From Thermoleophilia bacterium (GTDB lineage Bacteria; Actinomycetota; Thermoleophilia; Gaiellales; F1-60-MAGs149): a stretch of DNA of 11,562 nt. Below the pieces are notes generated by a model. That model searched no databases, was not told where the DNA came from, and was given only the letters and a program-made list of their open reading frames with translations. Each line of letters opens with the position of its first letter. Within the stretch, counting starts at the first letter, position 1. The stretch is taken from assembly GCA_016462095.1 (NCBI GenBank), contig JAEMTW010000041.1, positions 1 to 11,562 of the forward strand, read 5' to 3'. Made by a program: the position numbers and the translations under genes. Positions 1 through 6,683 of this stretch are shown one piece after another.

Positions 1-795
1 GGGATCAGCAATCGGCCGCGCCGACAGCAACGCCTTCGAATAGGGGTGACGTGGATGGTTGTAGACCTGCTCCCCCTCCCCCTGCTCGATCACGCGGCCG
101 AGGTACATCACCTGGACACGGTCAGCGAGCCGCCGCACAACATCGAGGTCGTGCGCAATCACGATGTAGGAGAGGCCAAGATCGCGCTGGAGGTCCTCCA
201 AGAGGTTGACGATCTGTGCCTGCACCGAGACATCGAGTGCCGAGACGGGCTCGTCGCAGACAATCACGCGCGGCTCAAGGATGATCGCCCGCGCGATACC
301 GATGCGCTGACGCTGGCCACCCGAGAACTCATGCGGGAAGCGATTGTAGTGCTCAGGGTTGAGCCCGACCCGCTCCATCGCCTCCTGGACCTTGCGCTTG
401 CGCTCGGCCGGCGTCCCAATCGAGTGGATGTCGAGCGGCTCCTGCATCGATTGCCCGATCCGCATGCGCGGGTCGAGCGAGGCGATCGGATCTTGGAAGA
501 TCATCGTAACCTGACGACGAAAATCGTTCAGGCCCCGACCTCGACGTCGCGTGATGTCGTCGCCCATATACGTGATCGAGCCGGCATCGATGTCGCGCAG
601 GCGAACGAGTCCACGCGCGAGCGTCGTCTTGCCGCAGCCCGACTCGCCCACGATCGCGAGCGTCTCGCCCTGATGGAGCGTCAGGTCGACGCCATCGACA
701 GCCTGCACGCGGCCGACCTCTCGCTGGAAGACGATGCCCCGCTTGACCGGGAAACCAATCTTGACGCCGGTCGCGGTGAGGATGGGTTCGCTCAT
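1..795 (-). CDS. dppF: Oligopeptide/dipeptide ABC transporter ATP-binding protein, DppF/OppF type (partial, C-terminus off window)
   Basis: This is the second nucleotide-binding subunit of the importer. It hydrolyses ATP on the cytoplasmic side, pairs with the DppD-type ATPase and drives the two permeases. The frame starts at ATG 795 and stays open to base 1 (265 codons), so only the C-terminal tail is missing. Visible motifs are Walker A GESGCGKT (about residues 50-57), the Q-loop in MIFQDP (98-103), the signature FSGGQRQR (157-164), Walker B VIVCDEP (177-183) and the switch histidine in IAHDL (H215). The segment HPRHPYSKALL near the cut end is the start of the oligopeptide-transporter C-terminal region. 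Its ATG overlaps the TGA of the upstream dppD (ATGA), showing translational coupling. Assignment to the family is firm. The substrate cannot be told from the ATPase. Confidence 0.95.
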   Translation of the reverse strand, partial: MSEPILTATGVKIGFPVKRGIVFQREVGRVQAVDGVDLTLHQGETLAIVGESGCGKTTLARGLVRLRDIDAGSITYMGDDITRRRGRGLNDFRRQVTMIFQDPIASLDPRMRIGQSMQEPLDIHSIGTPAERKRKVQEAMERVGLNPEHYNRFPHEFSGGQRQRIGIARAIILEPRVIVCDEPVSALDVSVQAQIVNLLEDLQRDLGLSYIVIAHDLDVVRRLADRVQVMYLGRVIEQGEGEQVYNHPRHPYSKALLSARPIADP

Positions 796-1805
796 GCCGA
801 CTCCTCGCCACTGGCAACGCGGGCGCCTTCGCGGGCGCGGGTTGGGGCATCGAGGTGGCAGGCGACGACCGTGTCAGAGCCTGCAACCGCGGCCAAGACC
901 GGCGCGGGATCGGCTCGGCAGACGTCCATCGCCATCGCGCAGCGTGGCGCAAAACGGCAGCCTGCTGGCGGGTTCATCAGGCTCGGCGGCGAGCCCGCGA
1001 TCTGATGCAGGCGCTCGCCCGCACGATTACGTCCGGGCAACGACGCCAGCAGGCCCCACGTGTAAGGGTGCTGCGGGCGCGCAAACAATTCGTCGACCGG
1101 CGCGCGCTCCACGATCCGGCCGGCGTACATCACCGCCACCTCGTCACAGACCTCGGCAACGACGCCAAGGTCGTGGGTGATCAACACGATCGCCGCATCG
1201 ACTTCGCTGCGCAGGTCGCGCATCAATTCGAGAATCTGGGCCTGCGTCGTGACATCGAGCGCCGTCGTCGGCTCGTCGGCAATCAACAGTCGGGGCCGGT
1301 TGAGCAGCGCCATCGCGATCATCACGCGCTGACGCATACCGCCAGACAACTCGTGCGGGTACGTCTTGAGGCGATCCTCGGGGCTGGGAATACCAACGGC
1401 AGCCAAGCCGGCGACAGCCAAGGCGCGCGCCTCGCGCCGCGACACCTTCTGATGCAGCCGCACGGCCTCTTCAAGTTGCCAGCCGATCGTCATCACGGGA
1501 TTGAGTGACGTCATTGGGTCTTGGAAGATCATCGCGACCTCAGAGCCGCGCAGCGTCCGCAACTCACTCTTCGGCATGCCCACCAGCTGGTGTTCACCCA
1601 GTTGAATGCTGCCCTCGACCGTGGCGGAATCGGGCAGCAGACCCATGATTGAGAGGCTCATCGCAGACTTGCCGCAGCCAGACTCGCCGACGATGCCAAG
1701 CACCTGGCCCGCGTCGACCGTCAGGCTGACGCCATCCACAGCACAGACCGGACCATCGTCCGTCCGGAAGGTCGTTCGCAGGTTTTCAACGGTCAGCAGC
1801 GCCAT
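792..1805 (-). CDS. dppD: Oligopeptide/dipeptide ABC transporter ATP-binding protein, DppD/OppD type
   Basis: This is the first ATPase subunit of the peptide-type importer, 337 aa, a normal length for DppD/OppD. Visible motifs: Walker A GESGCGKS (about 40-47), Q-loop MIFQDPMTSLNP (92-103), signature LSGGMRQR (153-160), Walker B LLIADEPT (173-180) and switch histidine in THDL (H211). After the ATPase domain comes the oligopeptide C-terminal region with RPQHPYTWGLL (243-253) and four cysteines at 283, 289, 296 and 316 in the context GCRFAPRC...C...ACH, a pattern conserved in DppD/OppD proteins and reported to hold an iron-sulfur cluster in a mycobacterial relative. The ATG at 1805 lies 3 bases after the dppB stop, and its Shine-Dalgarno-like GGAG overlaps that stop. 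The gene ends in an ATGA overlap with dppF. The substrate is unknown; peptides are most likely from the family. Confidence 0.95.
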   Translation of the reverse strand: MALLTVENLRTTFRTDDGPVCAVDGVSLTVDAGQVLGIVGESGCGKSAMSLSIMGLLPDSATVEGSIQLGEHQLVGMPKSELRTLRGSEVAMIFQDPMTSLNPVMTIGWQLEEAVRLHQKVSRREARALAVAGLAAVGIPSPEDRLKTYPHELSGGMRQRVMIAMALLNRPRLLIADEPTTALDVTTQAQILELMRDLRSEVDAAIVLITHDLGVVAEVCDEVAVMYAGRIVERAPVDELFARPQHPYTWGLLASLPGRNRAGERLHQIAGSPPSLMNPPAGCRFAPRCAMAMDVCRADPAPVLAAVAGSDTVVACHLDAPTRAREGARVASGEESA

Positions 1806-1808
1806 CGT

Positions 1809-2840
1809 CTACTCCAGCCGAATCCGTGGATCGAGGGTGGCGCAGACGACGTCGACGACGATGTTCGCGACGACGATCAAGATTGCGGAGAACAAGACGA
1901 TGCCGGCCGTGGTGGGCACATCGAGCCGCTTGGCGGCCTCCACCGCGAGCGCTCCGAGACCCTGTAGCCCGAAGGTCACTTCGATCAGAATCGCGCCGCC
2001 AAGCAAGAGGCCAAGGTCGAGACCGAACATCGTCACAATCGGCAGCGAGGCATTACGCAGAGCGTGGCGCACGACAACCCGCGACTCGCTCGCACCCTTG
2101 GCACGGGCGGTACGCACGTAGTCCTCGTTGAGGGTGTCGAGCATCTGAGAGCGCGTGATCCTCACGTAGATGGCGGCAAATTGGAGCGCCAGCACCGTGG
2201 ATGGCAACAGCAAGTGGTAGAGCCACGGCCACGGGTTCGAGAGCGCAAAATTCTGGTAGCCACTGAGTGGAAAGAGCTCGTACTTGTAGGCGAGGAAGTA
2301 GATGGCCAAGAGGCCGAAGTAGTAGACGGGCAGCGACTGCCCGACGAGTACGAAGACCGTCGAGCTGCGATCCAGCAGCGACCGCGGTCGGATTGCTGAC
2401 AGCACGCCAATCGGAATCGAGATCAACAGCCAGATCAAGGCGGACACAATCGCCAACGACAGCGTGACGGGGAAGCGGCTCCAAATCAGCGAGTCGACGG
2501 AGCGCTGCTTCGCAAACGAGCTGCCAAAACGACCCAGCAGCTGATCGCACTCCGCAGCCGTCGAGCCCGGACAGACACGGTCGCGCTCTTCTTGCGTTGG
2601 GCCGAGCACGAGCCGACGCAGGCTGTAGGCATATTGCACGTAGTACGGCTGATCAAGCCCAAGCAGGGCCTTGACGCTTTCGATCTGCTGCGGCGATGGA
2701 TTCTTGCCGGCATAGAGTCGCGCCGGCGAAATGTTCGACTTCCACGTCAAGACCGGGCCAAACAGTACGAACACGGCCAGCGTCACCACGAGCACCACAA
2801 AGGCACCGCCGAGAATACGTCGGATCAGGAAGCGAATCAT
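1809..2840 (-). CDS. dppB: Peptide-type ABC transporter permease, DppB/OppB type
   Basis: Inner-membrane permease subunit that forms half of the translocation channel. The ATG at 2840 gives 343 aa beginning MIRFLIRRILGG, the standard DppB opening (positive N-terminus, then a membrane helix at about 12-32). The EAA coupling loop to the ATPases lies at about 239-262 (EDYVRTARAKGASESRVVVRHAL), and the protein ends in the family-typical LDPRIRLE. At least five more hydrophobic helices are visible between 125 and 335. The outside loop (about 34-120) is long and contains a CPGSTAAEC pair of cysteines that could form a disulfide. An in-frame GTG at 2864 would add 8 residues, but it lies inside the stem of the hairpin at 2861-2893, so the ATG was chosen. 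Neither start has a good Shine-Dalgarno sequence, which suggests weak translation. The family is firm; the substrate is not. Confidence 0.93.
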   Translation of the reverse strand: MIRFLIRRILGGAFVVLVVTLAVFVLFGPVLTWKSNISPARLYAGKNPSPQQIESVKALLGLDQPYYVQYAYSLRRLVLGPTQEERDRVCPGSTAAECDQLLGRFGSSFAKQRSVDSLIWSRFPVTLSLAIVSALIWLLISIPIGVLSAIRPRSLLDRSSTVFVLVGQSLPVYYFGLLAIYFLAYKYELFPLSGYQNFALSNPWPWLYHLLLPSTVLALQFAAIYVRITRSQMLDTLNEDYVRTARAKGASESRVVVRHALRNASLPIVTMFGLDLGLLLGGAILIEVTFGLQGLGALAVEAAKRLDVPTTAGIVLFSAILIVVANIVVDVVCATLDPRIRLE

Positions 2841-2860
2841 CGAGACTGAACGGGTTGCAC

Positions 2861-2893
2861 CCACCCGCCACGTCGCATGGACGTGGCGGGTGG
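2861..2893 (-). promoter_or_regulatory. Perfect 14-bp inverted repeat (RNA hairpin) between dppA and dppB
   Basis: CCACCCGCCACGTC at 2861-2874 and GACGTGGCGGGTGG at 2880-2893 are exact reverse complements separated by 5 bases. In the transcript this would be a very stable GC-rich hairpin beginning 16 bases after the binding-protein stop codon. It is not followed by a U-run on the minus strand (GTGCAACCCG follows), so a standard intrinsic terminator is unlikely. Stem-loops between a binding-protein gene and its permease genes (malE-malF is the known case) slow 3' exonuclease decay or partly end transcription, so that the binding protein is made in excess. That role is inferred here from position. 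Confidence 0.8.
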
Positions 2894-2909
2894 AACAGAC
2901 ACCGAGCGG

Positions 2910-4670
2910 CTACTTGCCGTCCGTCAGGAAGTACGAACCAAAGTAGTACTGCTTGCTTGGGCCCCAGACGTAATTGCCCAAGCGGTTCGAGATAAACGAC
3001 ACCTTGCGCCGCAAATCGAGCGTCGCCCAGGGGGCGAGGTTCGCAGCTGTGTCCGTCGAGAGCTGAGCGAACTGCCCGTCTCGATCCGCACCAGCCGGCA
3101 GCGCGTTGATCTCCGCGACCTTGGCGTCAAAGCCCTCGTCGCAGAACTGTCCGTAGTTCGAGCCCTGCCCGCAGAGCAGCAGCGGACCGTAGAACGTGAT
3201 GGCGTCGGCATAGTCCTGACCCCAGCCAGCAATACCAATGTTGTACTCGGACTCCGGATCGGCCAGGAAGCCGTAGTAGACATCCGCAGACAAGGCCTTG
3301 ACGGTCACCTTGAAGCCAATCGCCTCCAACGTCTCCTTGATCGACGCCGACACCTGCGGTGCCGGGTTATCTGCGAAGTTGGCGACCGTGATGTTGATCG
3401 GCGTGGCTACGCCCGAATCCTTGACCAGCTGCGTGGCCTTGGCGACATCCATCGCGTAGACATCCGGCGACTGACCGGCGAGCAGGTTCTCGGAGAGAAT
3501 CTGCGACCACGGCGAACGACTCAGCGCGCCGCCAAGGATCTTGACGATTGCCTCACGATCGATCGCGTAGTTGACGGCCTGACGCAACTTGACGTTGTCA
3601 AACGGCGCCAGATCGGTGCGGAAGACCGCGTAATCGACGGCGGCATCCGGCGTCGAGTAGAAGCGGTCCTTGTACTGCGGATCGTTGGCGGTCGCTGGAA
3701 TCTCGGAGCCAGTCGGCGCCGAACCGTCGAACGTCATATCGAGCTCGTTGTTCTTGAGCTGAGCGAACTGCGTCTCATCGGGCACGCCGATCCCTGCTTC
3801 GATGCCATCAATGTTGTTCTGATTCTCCAGTTCGGGCACGCCGGCAGCGACGTTTGCAGCCCACGTGGGCTCGCGCACAATCGTGACGGACTTGTCGAGC
3901 TGGTAATCAGAGATCTTGTACGGACCGACGTACGGCGGTGGTGTCTCGGTCTTCTTGTGCGGCGTCGAGGCCGGAATGATGAAGCCCCATGCCATTGCAA
4001 GGGCACGTGGGAACGAGCCGTCAGCCTTGACCAGCGTGAACTCGGTTGTCAGCTCGTCAACAGCCTTGATGCCGCTGATACCCGGATTCTTCTTGCCCTT
4101 CGACGATGTCATGACATCGCTGTAGTCGGACTCGCCAACGATGCCGGAGTAGTACCCCGAGGCCGGTGGGCCACCCGTTGCGCACTGAATGTTCGGATCA
4201 AGGATGTACTCATACGTCGCCTTGACGTCCTTGGCCGTGACGGGCGAACCATCCGGGAAGGTCAAACCCGAGCGCAACTTGACCGTGTAGGTCAGGCCAT
4301 CAGCCGAGACGGTCGGCATGTCCGCCGCCAAGTCGGGCTGCATCTGATTCGTGGCAGGCGCCACGACTGTATCCGGATAGCCATAGAGGCCACGAGCCAT
4401 GAAGTAGAAGACCGACCACGAGATGCCGTAATACGAGAGGCCATTCCAGCAGTCAATGTTGTCGTTCATCGCCATCTTCAGCGTGCCGCCCTTGGTGGGT
4501 GTCACAGCGGCCGCAAAGCCACCCTTCAGAAAATCACCGCTCGCTGCGGCAGTGGTATCTCCACCACCGCTTGCTGCGGTCGAGCTCGTGCTACTGCTCG
4601 AGCCACAGGCGGCTACGACGGCGGCAACAGCCACCAGCGCGATCGTCATCATTAGTTGTCGGAGCTTCAT
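2910..4670 (-). CDS. dppA: Peptide-type ABC transporter substrate-binding lipoprotein (SBP family 5)
   Basis: This is the extracellular solute receptor of the importer, 586 aa. The N-terminus is a lipoprotein signal: MKLRQLMMTIALVAV, then AAVVAAC with the lipidated cysteine at 22. It is followed by a Ser/Thr/Gly/Ala-rich flexible linker (23-46) typical of actinobacterial lipoproteins. The family 5 binding fold follows: KGGTLKMAM near 60-68, DGLTYTVKLRSGLTFPDGSPVTAKDV at about 124-149, VGPYKISDY at 248-256, KLRQAVNYAIDREAIVK at 361-377 and the AGWGQDYADA segment at 481-490. Four other cysteines (74, 163, 500, 510) could form disulfides. ATG 4670 is preceded by a strong Shine-Dalgarno GGAGGGG (4675-4681) and overlaps the stop of a 10-codon frame. 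It lies between the two permease genes, and a hairpin follows its stop. Dipeptides, longer peptides, nickel chelates or other solutes are all possible ligands for this family. Confidence 0.93.
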   Translation of the reverse strand: MKLRQLMMTIALVAVAAVVAACGSSSSTSSTAASGGGDTTAAASGDFLKGGFAAAVTPTKGGTLKMAMNDNIDCWNGLSYYGISWSVFYFMARGLYGYPDTVVAPATNQMQPDLAADMPTVSADGLTYTVKLRSGLTFPDGSPVTAKDVKATYEYILDPNIQCATGGPPASGYYSGIVGESDYSDVMTSSKGKKNPGISGIKAVDELTTEFTLVKADGSFPRALAMAWGFIIPASTPHKKTETPPPYVGPYKISDYQLDKSVTIVREPTWAANVAAGVPELENQNNIDGIEAGIGVPDETQFAQLKNNELDMTFDGSAPTGSEIPATANDPQYKDRFYSTPDAAVDYAVFRTDLAPFDNVKLRQAVNYAIDREAIVKILGGALSRSPWSQILSENLLAGQSPDVYAMDVAKATQLVKDSGVATPINITVANFADNPAPQVSASIKETLEAIGFKVTVKALSADVYYGFLADPESEYNIGIAGWGQDYADAITFYGPLLLCGQGSNYGQFCDEGFDAKVAEINALPAGADRDGQFAQLSTDTAANLAPWATLDLRRKVSFISNRLGNYVWGPSKQYYFGSYFLTDGK

Positions 4671-4699
4671 CGTGCCCCTCCTCGGGTTGTCGTGGTCAT
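4667..4699 (-). CDS. Possible 10-codon leader frame overlapping the dppA start
   Basis: In the 73-base gap between dppC and dppA an ATG at 4699 opens a frame encoding MTTTTRGGAR. Its TGA overlaps the ATG of dppA (ATGA), the same kind of junction used by the real gene pairs dppD-dppF, atpI-atpB and the AtpZ-like gene with atpI. It has its own plausible ribosome binding site, AAAGGA at 4708-4713, 8 bases before the ATG. The Arg-Gly-Gly codons lie on top of the Shine-Dalgarno of dppA, so ribosomes translating the frame would cover and then deliver to the dppA start. Whether it is translated is inference; ten codons is too short for codon-use evidence. It could be chance. Confidence 0.35.
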   Translation of the reverse strand: MTTTTRGGAR

Positions 4700-4743
4700 T
4701 GGATCAGTCCTTTCGTACGTGTGTGGAAGAGCGGTTGGCGCCA

Positions 4744-5718
4744 CTAGTTCTGCGTGCCGCCACGAGGGTCGAGTGCATCCCGCAGGCCATCGCCCAGCAG
4801 ATTGAAGGCGAGCACCGTGAGGATCAGCAACGTTCCTGGGAAGACCATCAAGAACGGGGCATTGATGTAGAGCCCGCCAGGGACAGCATCGGAAATCATG
4901 CGTCCCCACGATGGGATCTCAAGCGGCAGGCCGAAGCCGAGGTAGGACAGCGCAGCCTCGGCCGCGATCGCACCGGCGATCGAGAGGCTGGCATAGACCG
5001 TGACCGGACCAATCAGCTGTGGCAAGAGGTGGCGCAGGACGATGCGCGTGTTGCTCGCACCCAACATGCGGGCGGCGGTCACAAACTCGCGGTCACGCAA
5101 GGCCAACACCTCGCCACGAAAGATCCGGCCTGGATAGAACCATGAGAAAAACGCGATGATCAGGATCACGAACCAGAGCGACGGCCCAAACGCCACCGAG
5201 GCCGCCACGGCAAAGAGTAGGAACGGGAAGGCCGCGACGATGTCCATCAGGCGCGCAATCGTCGTGTCGGTCCAACCACCGACATAGCCTGCGACGACGC
5301 CGAGCAGCAGCGCTGCAGCGACGGTCAGGATCGTCGCCACGACACCGATGGTCAACGACGTGCGCGCGCCGTAGGACAACTGAACCAGCATGTCGTAGCC
5401 GAGACTGTTTGACGCGCCGAGGACAAAGCAGTTGGGCTCACCCACACTCGCCAACCCGTTTGAACAGCCGCCTAGCGGCCCGACGGGCAGCAGCGTGTAG
5501 TCGTCGACACCCGACGAGTTCGACTTGTTGACCGGATGGTTCGTCCACGACTCGAACAGTGACCCGGCGAACGCAAAGACCACGAGCAGCGCGATAAAGA
5601 GCAGACTGCAGAGCGCCACGTAGTCATGCCGCAGCCGGGCAACAGCGAGCTGCAGCGGGGTGCGCGCGACGACCATGCCATCGACCTGCATGTCCTGAAA
5701 CTCTTCGACAGTCGCCAT
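4744..5718 (-). CDS. dppC: Peptide-type ABC transporter permease, DppC/OppC type
   Basis: Second permease subunit of the importer, 324 aa, pairing with the DppB-type protein in the membrane. The layout fits DppC: a soluble N-terminus, a first helix at about 35-53, an outside loop, then the family stretch LGASNSLGYDMLVQLSYGART (about 100-120, the counterpart of LGTDxLGRD...YGAR). Five helices follow, with the EAA loop DREFVTAARMLGASNTRIVLRH at 209-230, and the C-terminus is GDGLRDALDPRGG. Two cysteines (85 and 97) lie in the outside loop. The ATG at 5718 has a clear Shine-Dalgarno GGAGG (5724-5728) five bases upstream. It is the first gene of the transporter group and follows atpG after 77 bases. 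Placing a permease gene ahead of the binding protein is unusual, since the canonical order is dppABCDF. Confidence 0.94.
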   Translation of the reverse strand: MATVEEFQDMQVDGMVVARTPLQLAVARLRHDYVALCSLLFIALLVVFAFAGSLFESWTNHPVNKSNSSGVDDYTLLPVGPLGGCSNGLASVGEPNCFVLGASNSLGYDMLVQLSYGARTSLTIGVVATILTVAAALLLGVVAGYVGGWTDTTIARLMDIVAAFPFLLFAVAASVAFGPSLWFVILIIAFFSWFYPGRIFRGEVLALRDREFVTAARMLGASNTRIVLRHLLPQLIGPVTVYASLSIAGAIAAEAALSYLGFGLPLEIPSWGRMISDAVPGGLYINAPFLMVFPGTLLILTVLAFNLLGDGLRDALDPRGGTQN

Positions 5719-5795
5719 AGGTACCTCCGCGGGGAAGGGTACACCTGATCTTCACCCGCTGCGGCTCACCAAATCCTGCTCCGACAAGCGGATTG
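5719..5795 (-). other. atpG-dppC intergenic junction
   Basis: These 77 bases separate the last visible ATP synthase gene from the transporter genes. The stretch holds the dppC Shine-Dalgarno (5724-5728) and a weak imperfect hairpin with arms AATCC/GGATT (5772-5794) that lacks a following U-run. I see no convincing intrinsic terminator and no clear -10/-35 pair, so whether the transporter has its own promoter or receives read-through from the atp operon cannot be decided from the sequence. Confidence 0.5.
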
Positions 5796-6680
5796 CTACG
5801 ACAGTGCGTCGGCGCCCGCGACGACCTCGAGCAGCTGCTGCGTGATCTCGGACTGCCGTGCGCGGTTCATGTCGAGCGTAATACGGTCGATCAAATCCTT
5901 GGCGTTGTCGGACGCGTTGCGCATCGCGGTCATGCGCGCACCATGCTCCGAAGCCGTGGACTCGAGCAGCGCACGGAAGATCTCTGTCTCCAGCGCCGTC
6001 GTCAAGAGCGGCGTCAGAATCTCCTCCGCCTCGGGCTCGAACAGCAACTCGCCCATCATGGCACGCTCGCGCGGCGTCATCTCGGTCAGTCGCTCGGGCA
6101 GCGGGATCGGCAAAACCTCGAGGGCATTGACCGTCTGCATGAGCGGCGAATCGAAGTGATTGAAAACCATCACGAGGCGATCAAAGACCTGCTCCGTGTA
6201 ATCCTCGACGAGCGTATTGGCGATCTGCTCGGCATCCTGATAGACGGGACGATCCGTGAAGCCCGTCCAGACCTGACGCAGCTCGGCACGACGGAAACGC
6301 AGCGAGCCAGCACCCTTACGACCGGCGGCGTACCAGACGACCTGATGGCCAGCCGCGCGCTCCAACTTGGCCTCATCGAGTGCGCGACGCAGCACGCTGG
6401 CGTTGAAGGCGCCGGCCAAACCACGATCACCCGTCATCACAAGAATTGCCGTCGTACCCAACTCGCGTCGCTCGAGCAGCGGCTGGTTACGCAGCGCTTG
6501 CGTCCGACCGGCCGTCTCGGTGATCAGCTCGTGCATGCCATCGGCAAACGGTCGCAGCGACTCAATCCGCACTTGCGCACGACGCAACTTGGCACCGGCC
6601 ACGAGCTCCATCGCCTTGGTGATCTTGCTCGTGTTCTTGACGGAATGGATCCGCCGACGGATGTCCTGAAGGGACGCCAC
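5796..6680 (-). CDS. atpG: ATP synthase F1 subunit gamma
   Basis: The gamma subunit is the central rotor shaft of F1; it turns inside the alpha3-beta3 ring and couples proton flow in F0 to ATP synthesis. The 294-aa product has the diagnostic N-terminal helix MASLQDIRRRIHSVKNTSKITKAMELV, the central TGDRGLAGAFN motif (83-93) of the Rossmann-like domain, and the long C-terminal helix with RMTAMRNASDNA and TLDMNRARQSEITQQLLEVV (about 248-288). The start is GTG at 6680, 3 bases after the atpA stop (TAG) and with no Shine-Dalgarno of its own, so translation is likely coupled to atpA. Normally atpD would follow. Here the next gene is the DppC permease. Confidence 0.98.
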   Translation of the reverse strand: MASLQDIRRRIHSVKNTSKITKAMELVAGAKLRRAQVRIESLRPFADGMHELITETAGRTQALRNQPLLERRELGTTAILVMTGDRGLAGAFNASVLRRALDEAKLERAAGHQVVWYAAGRKGAGSLRFRRAELRQVWTGFTDRPVYQDAEQIANTLVEDYTEQVFDRLVMVFNHFDSPLMQTVNALEVLPIPLPERLTEMTPRERAMMGELLFEPEAEEILTPLLTTALETEIFRALLESTASEHGARMTAMRNASDNAKDLIDRITLDMNRARQSEITQQLLEVVAGADALS

Positions 6681-6683
6681 GGA

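Noticed and set aside
46..1005. 319-codon plus-strand frame at the left edge
   Set aside because: It is antisense to the dppF and dppD ATPase genes, whose Walker and signature motifs are intact on the minus strand.
2841..2864. GTG 2864 as the start of dppB
   Set aside because: It lies in the stem of the strong hairpin, has no good Shine-Dalgarno, and adds residues (MGATRSVS) not typical of DppB, which normally starts close to the MIRFLIRR-like sequence.
2877..4655. 592-codon open frame on the plus strand opposite dppA
   Set aside because: It is the complement of a clear lipoprotein binding-protein gene, arginine-rich and without membrane, signal or family motifs; a codon-bias shadow.
5772..5794. 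Imperfect inverted repeat AATCC...GGATT after atpG as a terminator
   Set aside because: Only five outer pairs plus a broken inner stem, and no U-run follows. Too weak to call a terminator.
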